From the IMG/VR virus record IMGVR_UViG_3300023174_000175, positions 1-61,782 of that record: a stretch of 61,782 nt of DNA, one strand, 5' to 3'. The DNA comes from a virus. The notes under the pieces were generated by a model, which did not search any database, was not told where the DNA came from, and worked only from the letters and a program-made list of their open reading frames with translations. The position numbers and the translations under genes are program-made. Shown here piece by piece: positions 56,789 through 61,782 of the stretch; positions within the stretch are counted from its first letter, which is position 1; the number at the start of each line of letters is the position of its first letter.

Positions 56789-58015
56789 TTAACCCATTGC
56801 TGGTTTATTTGGGTCTTTTTGATTAATAAATGGTCGGTCATTAAATAACCAATAGAACTTGTTACCCAAATCTTGACCTTTAGATTTAGCAACTTCGTCT
56901 GAAACAACATGAGGTTCAATCATTTTCACCTCAACTACCGTAAATTCTTTATCAGGTTGACGAGTCCATAAAGTAGCCGTTCTTTCCCAATCATTACCGC
57001 TATTTCTATCCAAACTAAAAGTTACATCTTTAGACTCAAAAGCACTCATGTCTTTTGCACCTAAAGCATCAAAAATTTGTTTCTTTTGAGTTTCAGATTT
57101 ATTATCTACCCAACCAGCACCAGTATCGTAAGCAACCCAAGCATCAGGGGTGCCATCAGTCCAAGAAACTTTTCTTGCTATGAGATGATGTCTAGCCCAA
57201 TAAGGCATTTTAACTTTGGTTACACCAACAACTTGAAATTTTCCACTAACAATAACTTCAGAATCTTGTGTGTAATAAGCATTATTACCAAACGCCCAGC
57301 CTTTAGCCCCAGCCTGAATTTTCATCAAAACAGCATTTTGACCTCGCCCACGCTCGGCCGCATACCATTGGGCCGCACCTTGAGAACGAGTAGTAGAAAC
57401 CAAAGGCATGTCAAAAACATCCCCTGTTTTAAGGTCTTTAAAATCTTGTGTGAGTTGGTCATCTTCTGAAGACTGCATGCCACGCCATAACACGGGTTGT
57501 GGTTTACTATTAGTAATTGCTTTTAATAAACCTTTTACTTCATTGCGGTTAGGGGCACCCCAACCACGCTCAAGCATGTATTCCAAATAACCGCCTTTGT
57601 CGTAAGGAGTTTTTGGAACAGGTAAGCCTAAAGCCTGACATGCGTATTTGCGAAATAATTCAACAAATTGAGTGCCGTCAGGTCCGTGTTCCCAAGCCTC
57701 TTGTGCCCTAGCAGTAAACCCACCAGCATTGCGAGGACTTGAAGGAACTGGGTCTAAAGGATTCCATGCATTTATTTCATGTGTAATGGCATCTGCCCAA
57801 TTACCATGAGTTGACTGGTCATGCTGACCAGCAAGATGTTTAGATACACCCTGCATACCCTCATCAAGCCACCACTGAAGAGCATCACCATGAGTATGCC
57901 CAATCAAAGCCCCAAAAGACATTTGGTCATTGTTAGCAAAAGTAATTATTGAATCTTCGGTCAATTCACCATTCCAAGACCATGAACCACCAAATTTAGA
58001 AATAATAGAATTCAT
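56789..58015 (-). CDS. Motif-bearing ADP-ribosyltransferase-like cargo protein
   Basis: 408 residues. The N-terminal 58 residues have ISKFGGSWSWNGELTED. The motif is at 59-74 (KHLAGQHDQSTHGNWA). An ART domain follows: VLWRGMQSS (Arg), MPLVSTTRSQGAAQWYAAERGRG (Ser-Thr-Thr) and YTQDSEVIVSGKFQVVGV with D-S-E in place of E-x-E. The last 110 residues (DKSETQKKQIFDALGAKDMSAFESKDVTFSLDRN) are an extra domain of unknown role. Confidence 0.87.
   Translation of the reverse strand: MNSIISKFGGSWSWNGELTEDSIITFANNDQMSFGALIGHTHGDALQWWLDEGMQGVSKHLAGQHDQSTHGNWADAITHEINAWNPLDPVPSSPRNAGGFTARAQEAWEHGPDGTQFVELFRKYACQALGLPVPKTPYDKGGYLEYMLERGWGAPNRNEVKGLLKAITNSKPQPVLWRGMQSSEDDQLTQDFKDLKTGDVFDMPLVSTTRSQGAAQWYAAERGRGQNAVLMKIQAGAKGWAFGNNAYYTQDSEVIVSGKFQVVGVTKVKMPYWARHHLIARKVSWTDGTPDAWVAYDTGAGWVDNKSETQKKQIFDALGAKDMSAFESKDVTFSLDRNSGNDWERTATLWTRQPDKEFTVVEVKMIEPHVVSDEVAKSKGQDLGNKFYWLFNDRPFINQKDPNKPAMG
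57794..57841 (-). repeat. KHLxGQHDQSxHGxWA motif copy (KHLAGQHDQSTHGNWA)
   Basis: Residues 59-74 of the ART-like protein; exact consensus. Confidence 0.95.
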
Positions 58016-58026
58016 TCAACATCAAC

Positions 58027-59580
58027 TCAATCTTTGTAACCGCTGTAAGTAAATGGGGGGTTTGAATCACGCGAATCGGGGTAGTCTAAACCATACTGCA
58101 AAAAATCTGATTGTTCTTGTAACTGAATGTTAGGTTCAACAATTATTTCAATACCAGCCCTTGTTAATTTATTTTTTGTTGTTTGATTAATGGCATCAGA
58201 ATTTTTAATAATAACTTGAGAAACATCTGAAAGTTTTATTCCACCATGAACTTGCGCTTCAACATAACCAGAAACAACATAAGAATAAAATTTATTTTTG
58301 CTACTAACAATTGCATCGTTAGAAGAATTGGTATTAAACATTGCCGTAGGGCGATAACTCCAACTGTCATAAAGACTTCTAACCACAGCATTTGGTGAAT
58401 CTAGCCAAAATCTGTCAGAAGAAATTTTTCCATCACGAACATCAGAAGCGACCCATCCAACTTTAGCCTGACCATCCATAGAATCACCAACCGTTATTGT
58501 TGTTCTATTTTTTGTTTCATCTTTCAAAACAAGACGGACATCACCAAAAATTTCATTCCCGTTGTTTGCAACATAGCCGTAAACTGGACGCTGTTCATCT
58601 GGAGTATCTGTAGGAACCCCAAGAATAGTTTCACGGCGTTCCCTACTGTCTAAATACTTTCCTCTAGCAGAACCCTTACCAATTGATGAAACCTCATAAA
58701 CCGTCTTAAATCTTTCATCTTTAATGAATCGTGCTAAACGAGCCGAAGTCATTTGAATAGTAACTGGTTGTTCAGAAACAATGGTTTTCAAAGTGTCTAA
58801 TTGACTTGCGCCAAATTTATCTAGAACTTGTTTAACGGTTTCACCAGAAGGAAATTTGTATGACTGCAATTTTTTAATTACAAAAGCATTTTCTTTAACC
58901 AACCATGTTTGATACTGTTCATTTGTTATCAAGCCATTGCGTATTAATTGACTTGCAACATTTTTTGTATCACCCAAATCTGTTAAAGGTCTGGGAGCAT
59001 AAAATGTTGGTGTATTTTTATTAGCAGGGTCATCATGCCATGCTTGAACTTTGGCATCGTAAGCATCTATCCATTCTTGTGGCATTTTAGGATAAGCAGG
59101 GTCATTTACGATAGATAGCATTACTGTTGTTTTTCCGTCAAAACCGTAATCGTTACGGATGTAATCTTCTTTGCCAGTTACTGCTTCGTAAGCCTTACGA
59201 GCAAGAAAATAATTTACACCCCAATACTCATCACCTGTAGGGAGTGTTCCGTCAGCCGACAATGGGTATTGATGTAAATTTTCATTAATAACCCCTTTGG
59301 ACTCTCTAGCAATTTGTGTTAAAAATGCGTTAACTGCTGGGTAGTAAGCATTTCCAGCCTGTTCATCATAAACAGGTTTGTCGGAAATAACTCGTGGATT
59401 TAACTGATAAGGCATTTCACCATGTGCCCAGTTACCATGGCTTGATTGGTCATGTTGCCCAGCAAGATGTTTGACCAAACTTAAAGGAGGAACAACAAAA
59501 ATTGTTTTAGCCACAGGTTTATCTAAGCCAAAAGTACAACCAATTTTTTGACCCGAAAACATTGGAGGACTTTGCAACAT
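58027..59580 (-). CDS. Motif-bearing cargo protein with DUF3626-like C-terminal domain (paralogue)
   Basis: 517 residues. The motif is at 37-52 (KHLAGQHDQSSHGNWA). Residues 60-250 form an unassigned alpha/beta region. The C-terminal part has RPVYGYVANNG, FGDVRLVLKD, RTTITVGDS and YVEAQVHGGIKLSDV, the same series as the gene at 256-1404, plus YDSWSYRPTAMF. These two genes flank the circular junction gene, suggesting duplication within the operon. Function unknown; DUF3626-like from memory. Confidence 0.85.
   Translation of the reverse strand: MLQSPPMFSGQKIGCTFGLDKPVAKTIFVVPPLSLVKHLAGQHDQSSHGNWAHGEMPYQLNPRVISDKPVYDEQAGNAYYPAVNAFLTQIARESKGVINENLHQYPLSADGTLPTGDEYWGVNYFLARKAYEAVTGKEDYIRNDYGFDGKTTVMLSIVNDPAYPKMPQEWIDAYDAKVQAWHDDPANKNTPTFYAPRPLTDLGDTKNVASQLIRNGLITNEQYQTWLVKENAFVIKKLQSYKFPSGETVKQVLDKFGASQLDTLKTIVSEQPVTIQMTSARLARFIKDERFKTVYEVSSIGKGSARGKYLDSRERRETILGVPTDTPDEQRPVYGYVANNGNEIFGDVRLVLKDETKNRTTITVGDSMDGQAKVGWVASDVRDGKISSDRFWLDSPNAVVRSLYDSWSYRPTAMFNTNSSNDAIVSSKNKFYSYVVSGYVEAQVHGGIKLSDVSQVIIKNSDAINQTTKNKLTRAGIEIIVEPNIQLQEQSDFLQYGLDYPDSRDSNPPFTYSGYKD
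59425..59472 (-). repeat. KHLxGQHDQSxHGxWA motif copy (KHLAGQHDQSSHGNWA)
   Basis: Residues 37-52; exact consensus. Confidence 0.95.
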
Positions 59581-59586
59581 ACTAAA

Positions 59587-61782
59587 TCACTTCTTCCATT
59601 TGTACTGCATACCCCATTTATCTTCTTTAGCCAAAGCCTGAACAATAGGAATTTCAGACTTACCATCAGTCATAAACCATTCAGCAAACGCTTCAGCATA
59701 ACCCTCGCCAGTATTGCTTCTACCATACGGACTTAACTGATTTTCATGAGCCATTAACATTAAACCTGTAGTTTGTTCGTTTTTGTAACCGCTTCCAGCC
59801 ATTGTTCCATTGCCACCTTTATGGAAAAGGGCATCGTAATTAGTTGCATGACCCCATTCATGAGCCAAAAAGTATTCCATAGCAAAAAATTGTTTGGCAT
59901 TGGCTGAAGGCATCCAACTCTGACGAGCCGTATCTTCATCAGCGTAATGATTCATGTCTTCAGGACGAACAGCAATAATAACTTTGTGAATTGCAGGTTT
60001 TACTAATTCACGAACAGTTCTAAGATTTTTTTCATCAAATACCGTTTTCATTTTTTCTGGTTCAGAAAAATTAACAGTCCAACCTCGTTGCATTTCGGAA
60101 TCATAATCAAAATCATTACTTACAACAATTTTTACTTCAGACATTGGTGACAACGGTGCAATTGTTTGCAAATCATGAACTAAAGCCAACACATCTCGTT
60201 TTTGGTCTTCAGTAATGTTGTCCCTGTTGTCAAAAAAAGTTGCAAAACTAGAACCGTTAATTTTTGATTCATGAACATCAGCGTTTTCAAGTACAAGGTC
60301 ATTTACGCCAAAAGCATGCCTAAAATCAGTTTTTGTTTTAGCCCAGTTGCCGTGGGTGGACTGGTCATGTTGACCTGCAAGATGTTTACTTACATCAGGC
60401 AACTCAATAAAAGAAGGGGGTGGTGTTTTACTAAAAGTATCAGCAATTAAAATACTTGAACCCATAGTTTTAACTAGATTAAAAACACCAGTATCCCAAC
60501 CATACTTTAAAGCCATTTCTTGAACATGAGGCAAAGAGGTTTGTCCAGCCGAAAAAAACCATTCCGCAAAAGCCTCGGCATAAGACTCCATTGTGTTTTC
60601 CATCCCATAAGTAGTTTGTCCTTCTTTTTTCCATTTCCATTCTGATTTGCTTTGAGCAAGATAATTTTTGTATTCATCATGAGCCAACTGGTCATCAACA
60701 AGTTGGCTTTGTGTTCTTTTATCAAGAGCGTGACCCCATTCGTGGGCTAAAACAGACATGATGTAATTTGCTTTTGAATCTGCACGGGCAGGGTCGCCTC
60801 CCCATAAATTATGTTCTTCCTGTATTGCTGTTTCCATACTGAGAACTATTTCGCCTTTACCCAAAGTACAAAAACCTACAACATCAGACAAATGACCTTT
60901 GGCTTTGTAATCTTCCATTTTGCTGTCATCAAATTCAACACGCATTCCTTCAATTGGAAAATGCGTTTGCAATTCGGCAATAGTTTGATAAATAAGTTTT
61001 TTTGTATCATCACTTATTGTTCCATCTACTTCTTCAAAACCAACAAAAACTCTAGGAAATTCACCAGCAACGATAACATCGTGAGCAATGCCCACCAGTG
61101 TTTCATCAGTTATGTCTTGTACTGAGTATTTTGCTTCGCCATGTGCCCAGTTACCGTGGGAACTTTGGTCGTGCTGACCTGCAAGATGCTTCACAATTTC
61201 ACTCCACGATTTACCTTCAGAAGTCAAATTTGATGAATGAGAAATAGTTATTCCAGATTGTTGACGAGCAAACTCCAACATTGCTGAAGCAATGCCAAGT
61301 CTTCTGTAACCTTTAGAAACATGAATAGTGTTAATTGTTGCTGAATCAGATTTTGTTGATTCCCAAGTTAATTTATCCATTGACGAAGGATTTATTCCTT
61401 GATAAGAACTATTTTCCCAATCAAAAGGACTTGTTTTAACTACAGGATTAAAAGATACATAACCACTTACTTGATTCCACACATTTGGATTACCAGCGTC
61501 AATTTCTTGATAAAATTCAAAATTGTATTTAGCACCATTTTTATCAGTGTAAATAGCAGTTGCTTTAGTAATGACAGATTTTTGTTTACCATCGTCACTT
61601 GTCCAAACATCTTTATTGCTTTTAACGGAACTAATGTTTGTTGTGCCACCAGCCCAATTGCCGTGGCTGGATTGGTCGTGTTGTCCTGACATGTGTTTGG
61701 TAAAAGCATCAACTACTGTCCAATTACCAACTTTTTGCCATTTATCAAATAGCCCAATTTTACTTGTTGTGCCATTTTTCTG
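59587..61782 (-). CDS. Junction-spanning cargo protein: GNAT acetyltransferase plus two metallopeptidase modules
   Basis: Main part of the 765-residue protein whose first 84 residues are at 1-253. Module 1, after motif 63-78, ends with a GNAT acetyl-CoA site KGYRRLGIASAMLEFARQQSG (near 200). Module 2, after motif 232-247, has the zinc peptidase centre MSVLAHEWGHALDKRTQ and a Glu-rich ESYAEAFAEWFFS. Module 3, after motif 500-515, repeats the plan: FLAHEWGHATNYDAL and GEGYAEAFAEWFMT. So modules 2 and 3 are an internal duplication of a gluzincin-type peptidase. The frame is open to the window edge (61782). The operon structure continues without break across the join. Confidence 0.9.
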   Translation of the reverse strand, partial: QKNGTTSKIGLFDKWQKVGNWTVVDAFTKHMSGQHDQSSHGNWAGGTTNISSVKSNKDVWTSDDGKQKSVITKATAIYTDKNGAKYNFEFYQEIDAGNPNVWNQVSGYVSFNPVVKTSPFDWENSSYQGINPSSMDKLTWESTKSDSATINTIHVSKGYRRLGIASAMLEFARQQSGITISHSSNLTSEGKSWSEIVKHLAGQHDQSSHGNWAHGEAKYSVQDITDETLVGIAHDVIVAGEFPRVFVGFEEVDGTISDDTKKLIYQTIAELQTHFPIEGMRVEFDDSKMEDYKAKGHLSDVVGFCTLGKGEIVLSMETAIQEEHNLWGGDPARADSKANYIMSVLAHEWGHALDKRTQSQLVDDQLAHDEYKNYLAQSKSEWKWKKEGQTTYGMENTMESYAEAFAEWFFSAGQTSLPHVQEMALKYGWDTGVFNLVKTMGSSILIADTFSKTPPPSFIELPDVSKHLAGQHDQSTHGNWAKTKTDFRHAFGVNDLVLENADVHESKINGSSFATFFDNRDNITEDQKRDVLALVHDLQTIAPLSPMSEVKIVVSNDFDYDSEMQRGWTVNFSEPEKMKTVFDEKNLRTVRELVKPAIHKVIIAVRPEDMNHYADEDTARQSWMPSANAKQFFAMEYFLAHEWGHATNYDALFHKGGNGTMAGSGYKNEQTTGLMLMAHENQLSPYGRSNTGEGYAEAFAEWFMTDGKSEIPIVQALAKEDKWGMQYKWKK
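60340..60387 (-). repeat. KHLxGQHDQSxHGxWA motif, junction-gene copy 3
   Basis: KHLAGQHDQSTHGNWA, residues 500-515 in circular numbering, before the second metallopeptidase. Confidence 0.95.
61144..61191 (-). repeat. KHLxGQHDQSxHGxWA motif, junction-gene copy 2
   Basis: KHLAGQHDQSSHGNWA, residues 232-247, before the first metallopeptidase. Confidence 0.95.
61632..61782. repeat. Terminal direct repeat, right copy
   Basis: Repeats positions 1-151 with three mismatches at the equivalents of 127, 129 and 131. It contains the same junction-gene motif copy (61651-61698). Confidence 0.9.

Noticed and set aside
59587-61692. Start of the junction gene at the Met inside the motif (61692)
   Set aside because: The frame is open upstream through the window end and continues at 1-253 to an ATG just after the previous gene's stop.
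1-61782. CRISPR array or long tandem DNA repeats formed by the 48-base motif copies
   Set aside because: Copies are kilobases apart, coding, with synonymous differences; no spacer periodicity.

Overview
The window is an essentially complete genome of a tailed, siphovirus-like actinobacteriophage. The first 151 bases recur at the very end (61632-61782) with three clustered mismatches, and one open frame runs through the join. The molecule is therefore best read as a circular map of about 61.63 kb, opened inside a gene. A WhiB-type iron-sulfur regulator, an actinophage-style holin, a DUF5047-like tail protein and a LytM endolysin point to an actinobacterial host. Base composition is low for that phylum (roughly 40% GC by eye), which would suit a low-GC aquatic actinobacterium; that last step is inference. 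No integrase, DNA polymerase, helicase or tRNA gene was recognised, so replication probably relies on the host.

Layout. Nearly everything is on the minus strand, apart from one plus-strand block of small early genes (14115-18189). A divergent promoter region (about 13975-14114) drives both sides, and a bidirectional hairpin (18209-18253) ends the plus block against the late lysis genes. Minus-strand early genes (13974 down to 7424) encode small zinc-ribbon proteins, a transglycosylase-like protein, WhiB, SSB, a C5-cytosine DNA methyltransferase and a CmoA-like carboxy-SAM synthase homologue. Then come portal (5900-7351) and MuF-like head protein (4887-5891). The next ~18 kb (4890 down to 1, then 61782 down to 49635 across the join) is a ten-gene cargo region, followed by prohead protease, a Dps-like ferritin, scaffold, decoration and major capsid proteins, connectors (44056-46870), a small non-structural insert (39796-44059), and the tail genes (29451-39553). 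A recombination/replication block (Gam, ERF, replisome-organiser-like, HNH, RusA, tandem ParB; 24558-29257) leads to terminase (21806-23944), tail fibres (19052-21679), and holin plus endolysin (18258-18913).

Two systems stand out. First, ten consecutive genes carry 18 copies of a 16-residue motif, KHLxGQHDQS(S/T)HGxWA, each placed just before a module: ADP-ribosyltransferase-like folds, HExxH metallopeptidases, a GNAT acetyltransferase, a zeta-toxin-like kinase or a ParB-like domain. The block lies between MuF and the XkdF-like prohead protease. I infer that the motif marks capsid-packaged, injected effector modules, as a targeting tag and/or a protease processing site. Second, the cytosine methyltransferase has Arg in place of the near-universal Asn of motif X, and overlaps a CmoA-like gene. 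Together these predict carboxymethylation, rather than methylation, of cytosine in phage DNA.

Many early genes share one promoter architecture: TnAAAA, a 17-bp spacer containing CTAAACC, an extended -10 TGTGnTAcaaT, and an AGGAAGGAC leader. It looks like a phage regulon. There is no gene-free stretch over about 250 bases; the largest (39554-39795) holds a palindrome, a direct repeat and a strong hairpin.
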